A DNA stretch of 64,000 bases from assembly GCF_015207655.1 (NCBI RefSeq), contig NZ_JADEWN010000023.1:1-64000 (forward strand), in the 5' to 3' direction. The DNA is from Gloeocapsopsis crepidinum LEGE 06123 (GTDB taxonomy: Bacteria > Cyanobacteriota > Cyanobacteriia > Cyanobacteriales > Chroococcidiopsidaceae). Positions 1 through 7,529 of this stretch are shown here, piece after piece. Below the pieces are notes generated by a model that had not been told where the DNA came from, did no database searches, and was given only the letters and a program-made list of their open reading frames with translations. Every line of letters starts with the position of its first letter. The stretch's first letter is position 1. The position numbers and the translations under genes were made by a program.

Positions 1-22
1 AGAGTGAGAGGTAAAAATCAAT

Positions 23-1030
23 ATGGGGAATTTTGGCAATTATCAGCAGCATTTAGTAAGGGTGGGTATTGTGGGGACTGGGTATGCGGCAAAGTTGAGG
101 GCACAAACATTTCACCAAGATGAGCGATCGCAAGTTGTCGCAATTGTTGGTCATACACTAGAAAAAACTCAGGAATTTGCCCAAACCTATCAAGCAGAAG
201 CGATAATGTCTTGGCAGGAACTAGTATCTCGCTCTGATATTGATTTAGTTGTGATATCAAATATAAATAAAGAGCATGGGGCGATCGCAACAGCAGCATT
301 ACAAAACAAACACGTAGTTGTAGAATATCCCCTTGCACTCGATGTTACAGAAGCAGAGAATATCCTTACCCTTGCCCAAAAACAAAACAAAATGCTTCAC
401 GTCGAGCATATCGAATTACTCGGCGGTTTACATCAAGCACTCAAACAAAACTTACCAGCTGTTGGGAATGTGTTTTACGCCCGCTACGCTACAGTGACTC
501 CCCAACGCCCCGCACCACAAAAATGGACATACCACAAAGAATTGTTTGGCTTTCCCCTGATGGCAGCACTTTCACGCCTACACCGTCTCACTGATTTATT
601 TGGAAAAGTCGCCTCAGTAAGTTGTCAAAATAGGTATTGGGGTGAGGGCAATTTCTATCAATCCTGTTTGTGTACTGCTCAACTCAAGTTTAGTAGCGGT
701 GTCATTGCCGATGTTACCTATGGTAAAGGTGAAACTTTGTGGCAAGATGAACGCAAGTTTGAAGTTCACGGTGAGAAGGGCGGATTAGTTTTTGATGGTG
801 ATGCTGGTAAGTTAGTTTGCCGTGAAGAAACAATACCAATTGAAGTTGGTTCGCGCCGTGGTTTATTTGCAAAAGATACTGAGATGGTATTAAATCACTT
901 GCTCACCGGTACTGATCTGTACGTCACGCCAACGGCGAGTTTATACACCTTGAAAGTTGCAGATGCAGCAAGGCGATCGGCACAAACAGGAGAAACTATA
1001 TTTTTAAAGTCATTGGCGCGATCAAACTAA
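23..1030 (+). CDS. bvdR: Biliverdin reductase, BvdR type (Gfo/Idh/MocA fold)
   Basis: Reduces biliverdin IXalpha to bilirubin with NAD(P)H in the cytoplasm; in cyanobacteria this has been linked to phycobilisome function. The 335-residue protein begins with a Rossmann dinucleotide site, VGIVGTGYAA, at about residues 14-23. It continues through the segments EYPLALD and HVEHIELLGG, which match my recollection of the Synechocystis BvdR closely, including the late SRRGLF stretch. An ordinary sugar oxidoreductase would usually show EKP where this has EYP. The ATG at 23 is the first usable start and has a purine-rich GAGAGG about 13 bases upstream. No partner gene is visible because the window begins here. 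A generic Gfo/Idh oxidoreductase is the only serious alternative. Confidence 0.88.
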   Translation: MGNFGNYQQHLVRVGIVGTGYAAKLRAQTFHQDERSQVVAIVGHTLEKTQEFAQTYQAEAIMSWQELVSRSDIDLVVISNINKEHGAIATAALQNKHVVVEYPLALDVTEAENILTLAQKQNKMLHVEHIELLGGLHQALKQNLPAVGNVFYARYATVTPQRPAPQKWTYHKELFGFPLMAALSRLHRLTDLFGKVASVSCQNRYWGEGNFYQSCLCTAQLKFSSGVIADVTYGKGETLWQDERKFEVHGEKGGLVFDGDAGKLVCREETIPIEVGSRRGLFAKDTEMVLNHLLTGTDLYVTPTASLYTLKVADAARRSAQTGETIFLKSLARSN

Positions 1031-1549
1031 TTTGATGGCAAGTGAATTAAGTCGTTAGACGCTTGATTGCGACATTCAAGCTTGACTTTTGGATAATCAA
1101 GGGAAGCACCTTTGAGTAAAAGTTCATCTTGATTTTTTAGATACTGATTGAAGAAAGACAACGTGTAGTCTATCGATAACCTTCGCGCCTCGACAAGTTT
1201 CGATAGAAATAGTGTTTATTTGGAGGTTTCTGAGTAGAGGAGGTTGAAAATAAAGGGAATGTTAAACCAAAGTCAGCAAATTTATTGTAGTTACTGCTTT
1301 CAGGATTAAGTTATACCGATTTGATAAAAACTACTAACCGCGGGGAGTTGAAAAGATAGATAATTCATAGATTCCATCAGATGTGATTGTCATGCTAGTA
1401 ACACTCTGCTTTGAGTAAGAGGGAAAATTCTTATCGCGATTGTCATACTGAAATTCAGAACAATTTCTTGAAAATTTCTCATTTAGAGCTTGATTTCCTC
1501 TAAATTTTCTTAAGTTTAGAACGAAAAATTACAACTTTCTGTTCCAGAT
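1031..1549. other. Intergenic, no gene seen (519 bp)
   Basis: AT-rich spacer between bvdR and the convergent TetR gene. I see no open frame with a credible start, no tRNA fold and no strong hairpin. Confidence 0.5.
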
Positions 1550-2755
1550 TTACTGAGATTTTTGATCGAGACGCAGGGCTTGCTCTAAGGCTAATTTCTC
1601 TTTTGCTCTATATACATAAGGTTGTAAATTAGTTAAACTCCACCCTGTTAAAATACTCAAATCCTCAATACTGATTCCCTTCACTAACATCTCAACACAC
1701 CAAGTTTGCTGCGCTTGCTCAATTGCTGGAATTTTTGCTTCTGGTGTTAATAATTCTTCAGTTAAGACTCGCCAACGCTCTTTGATTTCTTGCTCTGATA
1801 TCGGCATTTCGCTGTCATTAAGAAACAAGGCAGAGCGATCGTCTTTACGGCTTTTGAGCCATTGTGTTAAAGGATTACGAGTATAGGAACCGTAGCGCTT
1901 GCCCATAATCCACTGATTAACTGGTACTTGTCTGACTGCATCTTGTGTAATTTGTAATAAGTGTTGATGAGGGTTGCTAATTTGATGACTTCGCTCTAAA
2001 CGAGGAATATCTACGGGAGACAAACCCGCTGCGAATAAAACATAAACAAGCGCATAATCGCGTAAGCCTGATTTTTTAGCTTTTTGGAGAATTGTATGAA
2101 CTAAATTTGCTGGCAGATCTGCTACGTTTTCTGTTAAAGTTGCCTCTATTGAAGTTTGAGAAACTATATTTTCCCCTAAAAATAGTTTGACCAAATCATT
2201 CAAAAACTCTTCTCGGTCACTCGATTCGTTAACTTCAGTCGCTAATTCAATAATCGCGTAGCCTAACAAAATATAATTAAGTAAACTTGCAAGTTTTTCA
2301 ACGGGTAATTGACTGCGTAACTGTTCTCGTTGCATCACGGTTGCTAGATATTTGGCAACATCGTGACTGATTTGATCGATATATTTTCCAATAATCCGGC
2401 GATTTTCTGCTGGGTATTGCCGTGCTTCTCCTAAAATAGACAGCACCAATTCAGGAAATTGCGCGATCGCTGCTAGGCGATCGCCTGCATACCATTTAAT
2501 CGCTTCTGAAACACTATGAGTTTGATTTGCTTGCTGGCGCAAAGTTTCACCCAACTCTTGAAACACGGCTGACTCCGAAATAACCGCAAGCAGTAAACCA
2601 TGCTTATTGCCAAAATGGCGAAATAGCGTCACCTCATTAACTTGGGCTAACTCAGCAACGGCTTTTGTTGTCGTGTCGATAACTCCCTGAGTCGCAAATA
2701 GCTCAATCGCTGCGTTGATCAATCGTTGTCGAGTCGAAGTATTTTGAGTGGGCAT
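1550..2755 (-). CDS. TetR-family regulator with a recombinase-like C-terminal domain
   Basis: 401 residues, about twice the usual TetR length. Residues 1-55 are a TetR helix-turn-helix (RLINAAIELFATQG then VTLFRHFGNKHGLL), followed by an all-helical ligand-type domain to about 195. The remaining 200 residues resemble a tyrosine-recombinase catalytic fold: RDYALVYVLFAAGLSPVDI is placed like the box-I helix, and WCVEMLVKGISIEDLSILTG followed by W and a late Tyr is placed like the box-II/nucleophile region. The box-I Arg, the HxxR pair and the GH His are replaced (Ser, Gln, Trp), so cleavage is unlikely and a DNA-binding or multimerising role is inferred. The ATG at 2755 is preferred over a TTG at 2770. 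It is divergent from the desaturase, with paired operators between them, so it probably regulates both genes. The TetR call is firm; the C-terminal assignment is my inference. Confidence 0.8.
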   Translation of the reverse strand: MPTQNTSTRQRLINAAIELFATQGVIDTTTKAVAELAQVNEVTLFRHFGNKHGLLLAVISESAVFQELGETLRQQANQTHSVSEAIKWYAGDRLAAIAQFPELVLSILGEARQYPAENRRIIGKYIDQISHDVAKYLATVMQREQLRSQLPVEKLASLLNYILLGYAIIELATEVNESSDREEFLNDLVKLFLGENIVSQTSIEATLTENVADLPANLVHTILQKAKKSGLRDYALVYVLFAAGLSPVDIPRLERSHQISNPHQHLLQITQDAVRQVPVNQWIMGKRYGSYTRNPLTQWLKSRKDDRSALFLNDSEMPISEQEIKERWRVLTEELLTPEAKIPAIEQAQQTWCVEMLVKGISIEDLSILTGWSLTNLQPYVYRAKEKLALEQALRLDQKSQ

Positions 2756-2800
2756 ACAGGCTAGTTTCAATCAGCGGGAGTACTGCATTAGTTATAACTG

Positions 2801-2817
2801 TGCAAGTAACACTTGCA
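2801..2817. promoter_or_regulatory. Operator 1 (17-bp inverted repeat)
   Basis: TGCAAGT-AAC-ACTTGCA is a perfect 7-bp inverted repeat with a 3-base centre, 46 bases upstream of the TetR start. Size and symmetry fit a TetR-family operator. A near-identical copy lies 46 bp away, which argues against chance. Confidence 0.75.
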
Positions 2818-2831
2818 TTTTTACAGCATTG

Positions 2832-2846
2832 TTGCTAAGGTAGCAA
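2832..2846. promoter_or_regulatory. Inverted repeat between the two operators
   Basis: TTGCTA-AGG-TAGCAA, a 6-bp perfect inverted repeat lying directly between the two 17-bp operators. It could be a third, weaker regulator site or part of a short hairpin; its function is not established. Confidence 0.4.
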
Positions 2847-2863
2847 TGTAAGTAACACTTGCA
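2847..2863. promoter_or_regulatory. Operator 2 (17-bp inverted repeat)
   Basis: TGTAAGT-AAC-ACTTGCA repeats operator 1 with one changed base in the left arm. It lies 87 bases before the desaturase ATG, where a bound TetR protein could block or shape that promoter while operator 1 covers the regulator's own promoter. Confidence 0.75.
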
Positions 2864-2949
2864 TCTCCTAGAGTAACGAGCGATCTCTCGTTACAAACGA
2901 TAACCAGTGTTGTCTGCACTGGACTAACAGAAATCTAAAGGTAACACTC

Positions 2950-3792
2950 ATGACGACATCAGCTGTCAACGCTGAGGGTAAGCAGCCGCTTGCTCTTAGT
3001 TGGGTCAACGTAGCATTTTTTGGTACAGTTCATGCGGTAGCGATCGCCGCATTTTGGAATTTTTCTTGGTCTGCATTGGGAGTGACGTTATTCCTCCACT
3101 GGTTGTTTGGCAGTATTGGTATTTGTTTAGGCTACCACAGGCTTTTAAGTCACCGCAGCTTGCAGGTATCTCCTAAGTGGGTGGAGTATGCGATCGCAAC
3201 TTTAGGCGCGTTAGCGATTCAAGGAGGACCAATTTTTTGGGTAGCAAGTCATCGACTGCATCACGCACATACCGAAGACAGAGACAAAGATCCGTACTCT
3301 TCACAGCGCGGTTTTTGGTGGAGTCATATGCTATGGATCTTCTACCCGCGTCCAGAGTTTTTTGACCACGAAAATTATAAAAGATTTGCTCCCGATTTAG
3401 CCCGTGACGCTTACTATCGTTGGCTAAATCATAATTTTTTGCTTCTACAAATCCCTCTAGGCATTTTATTGTACGTTTTGGGAGGATGGTCTTTTGTTAT
3501 CTACGGTATTTTTGTTAGATCAGTATTGCTTTGGCACACAACTTGGTTAATTAATTCTGCAACTCACTTGCGCGGCTATCGGAACTTTCAAGTCAGTGAC
3601 AATTCCCGAAATCTTTGGTGGGCAGCAATTTTAACATATGGCGAAGGCTGGCACAATAATCATCATGCTTACCCCAATGTGGCAAAAGCAGGACAGCGTT
3701 GGTGGGAAATTGATATGACTTGGTGGGCAATTAAACTCTTACAAGCTACCGGTTTAGCGAAGAAAGTCGTTATGCCTACAACTAAAGCTTGA
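2950..3792 (+). CDS. Acyl-lipid/acyl-CoA delta-9-type fatty acid desaturase
   Basis: Membrane di-iron desaturase that introduces a cis double bond into membrane fatty acyl chains. The three histidine boxes are intact: HRLLSH at 63-68, HRLHH at 101-105 and HNNHH at 235-239. Hydrophobic segments lie at about 20-60, 80-98 and 160-195. The length of 280 residues fits the DesC/delta-9 class, whose first box is HxxxxH; cyanobacterial delta-12 and delta-15 enzymes are longer with different boxes. AAAGG lies about 9 bases upstream of the ATG. It is divergent from the TetR gene, and the double operator between them suggests lipid- or temperature-responsive control. The exact regiospecificity cannot be read from sequence. 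Confidence 0.9.
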   Translation: MTTSAVNAEGKQPLALSWVNVAFFGTVHAVAIAAFWNFSWSALGVTLFLHWLFGSIGICLGYHRLLSHRSLQVSPKWVEYAIATLGALAIQGGPIFWVASHRLHHAHTEDRDKDPYSSQRGFWWSHMLWIFYPRPEFFDHENYKRFAPDLARDAYYRWLNHNFLLLQIPLGILLYVLGGWSFVIYGIFVRSVLLWHTTWLINSATHLRGYRNFQVSDNSRNLWWAAILTYGEGWHNNHHAYPNVAKAGQRWWEIDMTWWAIKLLQATGLAKKVVMPTTKA

Positions 3793-3802
3793 AATATAAA
3801 AT

Positions 3803-3846
3803 ACCCTAGCTTGATAGCAGAAAAATTGAGTTAGGGTTGTTTCTTC
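3803..3846 (+). terminator. Probable terminator of the desaturase gene
   Basis: ACCCTAGCT at 3803-3811 pairs with AGTTAGGGT at 3829-3837 (one G-T wobble), followed by TGTTTCTT. The stem is good but the T tract is interrupted. Confidence 0.55.
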
Positions 3847-4045
3847 TACCAAATTATTGCCTATAATATAAATACTTAATAATAGGAATATAACCAAAAC
3901 TAAAAAAAGAGATTATACTCCGATTATTAAATAATATACTCTAAATCCGCAGCAAAATAAAGTGGGTATTCTCAATGCTATATCTGACTTTACGCCAGTA
4001 AATATAATGAAAGATATTTAGGCAATTGGCCTCAGGAATAAAGCT

Positions 4046-4837
4046 TTGAGCAATTACTACAACCAGATAGCTCAGATTTATGACGTTACTAGAGCATTAC
4101 CGCCGTTGATATCTGAACAAGTCATAGATTATATTCTGCGCATAGTCAACGCAACACCAGAGACAAAATTTTTGGAACCAGGGATTGGTACAGGTTTGAA
4201 TGCCATACCAATTATTAAAAGAGGATATTCCTATACAGGCGTTGATACCTCTAAAGAAATGATGGAGGAAATTCGCCACAAGTTGCAGGGTATTCCAGAT
4301 AATCTCGCATTGATTCAAACGGATGTTGCTTTGCTTCCTTTTGAAAATGATTTCTTTGATGTCGTGCTGACACGGCATATATTACATCTCATTCCTAATT
4401 GGCAACAAGCCCTAAGTGAAATTCGCTGAGTGCTCAAGCCAAATGGCGTTTATCTCCATTGTCAAAGTAAAAGAACTGAACATCAAACAGAATTTGAAAA
4501 TCAGTGGTTGGAGATACTCCAAAATCAACCAGGATTTCAGCCAGAAACTTACAATGCTTCACAACAGGAAGTAACACAACTACTGCTACAACAAGGTGCC
4601 AAAATTGAATATGTAATTGCTGCACAGTGGCAAATTGCGCAAACTGTCGGTGAGTTACTCGATATTTATCAAACAAAACCTCATGCTTCTTGCTGGTACG
4701 TTCCTAATGATGTTTTCCTAAAAGCTATGCAGAGTTTTAGATCTTGGTGCCAAAGTCACTATAAATCTTTAGATGTTCTTCTTTCCTCTGATGCCAAGTT
4801 TGAAATTTTAGTCGTGCGTGATTGGGGTTGGACGTGA
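4046..4837 (+). pseudogene. Class I SAM methyltransferase broken by one in-frame TGA
   Basis: Reading through gives about 263 residues of a class I SAM-dependent methyltransferase: motif I FLEPGIGTG near 48-56, the acidic loop GVDTSKEMM, and the usual LSEIR-x-LKPNG stretch after strand 5. The codon between IR and VLKPNG is TGA at 4427-4429, where relatives typically have Arg, so one CGA-to-TGA change explains it. Frame is kept on both sides and there is no other lesion. The first half (127 residues) starts at TTG 4046, with AGGA about 10 bases upstream; the second half could restart at the adjacent GTG at 4430. Its last 79 bases overlap the 3' end of the convergent GT2 gene. The substrate is unknown. 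Alternatives are a sequencing error or a functional split. Confidence 0.75.
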
Positions 4838-5793
4838 TTGTAGGAAGTTGCGATTTCTTTGTTGTTTAATCCGCCGACTTCTGCCAAAGTGTAGAGTGGT
4901 CTTCCTTTAACTTCTTCATAAATACGTCCGACGTACTCGCCTAAAATTCCGATACTGACAAGTTGGACAGCACCGATAAAAAAGATTGCAACTAGAATAA
5001 TGGCAAAGCCTTCTAAACGCGAACTCGGCACAAAAATTCGCCAATAGAGTACCAAAAGCGCCATCAAAATTGCAACGATCGCAGCCAGTAATCCTACATA
5101 AGTAGACAATCGCAGTGGTACTTTAGAAAAAGATACTAAGCCGTTGACAGCTAATGCTAAAGATTTAGCAAAGGTATATTTAACTTCTCCTGCAAAACGT
5201 GGATCGCGTTCAAAGCGAATTGCAGTTTGAGGAAAACCTACCCACGATCGCAGTCCGCGAATGTAGCGATTTCGTTCTGGCATTGCGTTGAGTACATCCA
5301 CTACCTGGCGATCCATCAAACAAAAATCACCTGTATCTGTGGGAATATCTACATCGGCTAAGCGCTTCAGGAGACGATAAAAGAAATAAGCTGTAAACCG
5401 CTTAAACCAACTCTCTTGACGGCGTTGCGTGCGCTGGGCATAAACGACTTGATATCCTTGTCGCCACTTTTCAATCAGATCAGGAATCAGTTCTGGCGGA
5501 TCTTGTAAATCTCCATCTAGTACGATCGCAACTTGACCCCGCACAAAGTTTAAGCCTGCTGTAACAGCAATTTGATGACCAAAGTTACGCGCGAGACTCA
5601 GGTAACAAACGCGGGAGTCTTTATTGTGTAGTTCGCGCAGCAGTTGTAATGAGCGATCGCGACTACCGTCATTCACTAAAATTAATTCTACTTCTCCATC
5701 TAGCCGTTCCATCACAATACACAGGCGTTGATACAGCGCCGGAATCGTTTTTTCTTCATTGAAAATAGGAACGACTAATGAATACTTAGGCAA
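4759..5793 (-). CDS. GT2 glycosyltransferase, dolichol-phosphate-mannose-synthase-like, membrane anchored
   Basis: Transfers a sugar from a nucleotide donor to a polyprenyl-phosphate carrier at the inner face of the membrane (GtrB/CsbB type). It begins with the GT-A fold start [14 protein letters not shown], then LVNDGSRD and the metal-binding [12 protein letters not shown] at about residues 90-101. Two transmembrane helices lie at about 228-250 and 262-288, ending in the family's [15 protein letters not shown] signature. At 344 residues it is somewhat long: the last ~30 residues (from about TSYNHV) look unconserved, and most of them are encoded opposite the broken methyltransferase. There is no obvious flippase partner next door, so it is probably a lone lipid-linked sugar synthase. 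Confidence 0.85.
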   Translation of the reverse strand: MPKYSLVVPIFNEEKTIPALYQRLCIVMERLDGEVELILVNDGSRDRSLQLLRELHNKDSRVCYLSLARNFGHQIAVTAGLNFVRGQVAIVLDGDLQDPPELIPDLIEKWRQGYQVVYAQRTQRRQESWFKRFTAYFFYRLLKRLADVDIPTDTGDFCLMDRQVVDVLNAMPERNRYIRGLRSWVGFPQTAIRFERDPRFAGEVKYTFAKSLALAVNGLVSFSKVPLRLSTYVGLLAAIVAILMALLVLYWRIFVPSSRLEGFAIILVAIFFIGAVQLVSIGILGEYVGRIYEEVKGRPLYTLAEVGGLNNKEIATSYNHVQPQSRTTKISNLASEERRTSKDL

Positions 5794-5965
5794 TCTACAT
5801 TCTTGCGCGTTGAATATTGAAAGTTTCTCACAAAAATCACTACATTTTTCTGATATAATTTATCTTATAATGGAAATCTATACATTTTTTTTATAAGTTT
5901 TTATGTTCAATTATAAAGTCTAGTCTTACTAAAGAATACCATTAATAAAAGTATTAAAACAAGAA

Positions 5966-7297
5966 CTATTTCTCTAACTTATTAGGAATTCCGTTACAAC
6001 CCCCAGGAATAGTTGCTCTTGTTTTTTCACCACCCCAAGCACAGCAATAGTAACGTGTTGATTCAGACATCCGCTGCACGTTTGTGAAGTCAGCGTTTTC
6101 AATCACAGCGCCAGTATATTCTCCTGTTCTATAGTTTGGTGGTTCAGTACGGCTGCGAGGACTAGCAGTTTCGACTGAGCCATAGAATAAGAGCGTTCCC
6201 TTTAAATCTGCACTAACGAACTTGGCTTCTGCTAAAATCGTGCGGGCGAAATTGGCTCGTACTAAGTCACAGCTACTAAGGTTGACGCGAATTAGATTTG
6301 CTTCGCTCAAGTCTGTCCAACGTAAATCAGTACCCGATAGATCCGCGCCTGCCAGCATAACTCCTAAGTCGATGACGCGCACTCCAAAAACACGGTCTTC
6401 TGCATAACCACCATCGCCATTTAAAATCGCTCTTCCCAGGCGAGAGTCGCGCTTGAGCGGTGTTAGTAATCTAGAACTGGATAGAAACCGCAAAATTTTA
6501 GCCTTACCACCGCGATCAACACTACCCAAAATTGCTGCTGTCCGTCCTTCAGCTAATGCTCGTTCTTGAGGCCAATCTTCTAGCAATCCTTCGTCATCCA
6601 ACACAAGCTCAGAAATTCCTTGAAAGTAGCTATCAATTGTTTGCTGCTGCGTAATTAAGTTTTGCTGCACTGTCAGCAAATTTTGTTGAATTGTTAGGTC
6701 TTTAGAAATAACGTACTGTCGCCAAGCAACAAAAACTGCAAGCACGGCAATTAAGATTTGCCCTAAAGCACCAATCCACTCAGCAAGCGTACCGAAAGCT
6801 TCCCAGTTAAGCTGACTACCCCAAAATAGCAGGCGGCGATTGATACCTGTAAGTTCTACAATACCGATCAAAGCAACAACAACCCCTACTATAGCTACAA
6901 AGAGCGATCGCTCTTGGGCAGAAAACAATTCTTGGATGACAGCTTTCAACCACGGGAGTAGCATTGCGATTGATAGGAGAAGTGTCAGCACAACTCCAAA
7001 CCAAGCCAGTAACTCATTACCCAACGCTAAGCCAAAAATAATGATGGCGATCGCAATCAGAGTCATTCCAGTTGCCTGCAAGTCGGGAATGTGATTTCCC
7101 TGTTGTGCTTTCGTCAGACGGTCTATAGTAGCTTGGTGCTGCGGTGATTGCATCGAAGCGAGGGCAGCTAAAGCCTGTTGCGATAGCGATCCTTTCGGAG
7201 CAAGTTCAGTGTTTTGAGTGCGATTGGACAACACCTCTGGCTGTGACTCAACACCTGAAGTAGGATTGGGTGGAGGAGAATCGGGTTCAAGCGGCAT
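5966..7297 (-). CDS. Membrane protein with C-terminal pentapeptide repeats
   Basis: 443 residues. The Pro/Ser-rich N-terminal tail (1-75) is hydrophilic. Four hydrophobic helices follow at roughly 78-98, 100-118, 132-150 and 170-192. A Gln-rich coiled segment (QQNLLTVQQNLITQQQT) comes next, and then a short run of A(D/N)LxxxxL pentapeptide repeats at about 315-375 that should form a right-handed beta helix. The C-terminus ends in a Cys-containing stretch (YYCCAWGG) after the repeats. No enzymatic motif is seen and the function is unknown. Such proteins are common in cyanobacteria. It lies between the GT2 gene and mutS2 on the same strand, but 230 bp from mutS2, so an operon is doubtful. Confidence 0.75.
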   Translation of the reverse strand: MPLEPDSPPPNPTSGVESQPEVLSNRTQNTELAPKGSLSQQALAALASMQSPQHQATIDRLTKAQQGNHIPDLQATGMTLIAIAIIIFGLALGNELLAWFGVVLTLLLSIAMLLPWLKAVIQELFSAQERSLFVAIVGVVVALIGIVELTGINRRLLFWGSQLNWEAFGTLAEWIGALGQILIAVLAVFVAWRQYVISKDLTIQQNLLTVQQNLITQQQTIDSYFQGISELVLDDEGLLEDWPQERALAEGRTAAILGSVDRGGKAKILRFLSSSRLLTPLKRDSRLGRAILNGDGGYAEDRVFGVRVIDLGVMLAGADLSGTDLRWTDLSEANLIRVNLSSCDLVRANFARTILAEAKFVSADLKGTLLFYGSVETASPRSRTEPPNYRTGEYTGAVIENADFTNVQRMSESTRYYCCAWGGEKTRATIPGGCNGIPNKLEK

Positions 7298-7529
7298 GAT
7301 CTGACGTCACCAAGCTAAGCATAATAGCTGTTTTATCCTAACTGCTTGCGTAGACTAGTAGGCGATCGCAGTTCGTTGTACATAGTCTTATATAAATCAC
7401 AGATGCCCTTTGACTGAAGTCGGCGCTACTCAAACAAAGTAAGAGTTTGATCAATGTTTGTCTAGCTAGTAAAGTTAATGCAGTCGCTCCAAAACTCGCG
7501 CACTAGCCAAAGCGCCACTTTTCACTCGT

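Noticed and set aside
4430-4837. Selenocysteine or programmed readthrough at the TGA of the methyltransferase
   Set aside because: No SECIS-like hairpin noted and the expected residue is Arg, not Cys; a plain nonsense change is simpler.
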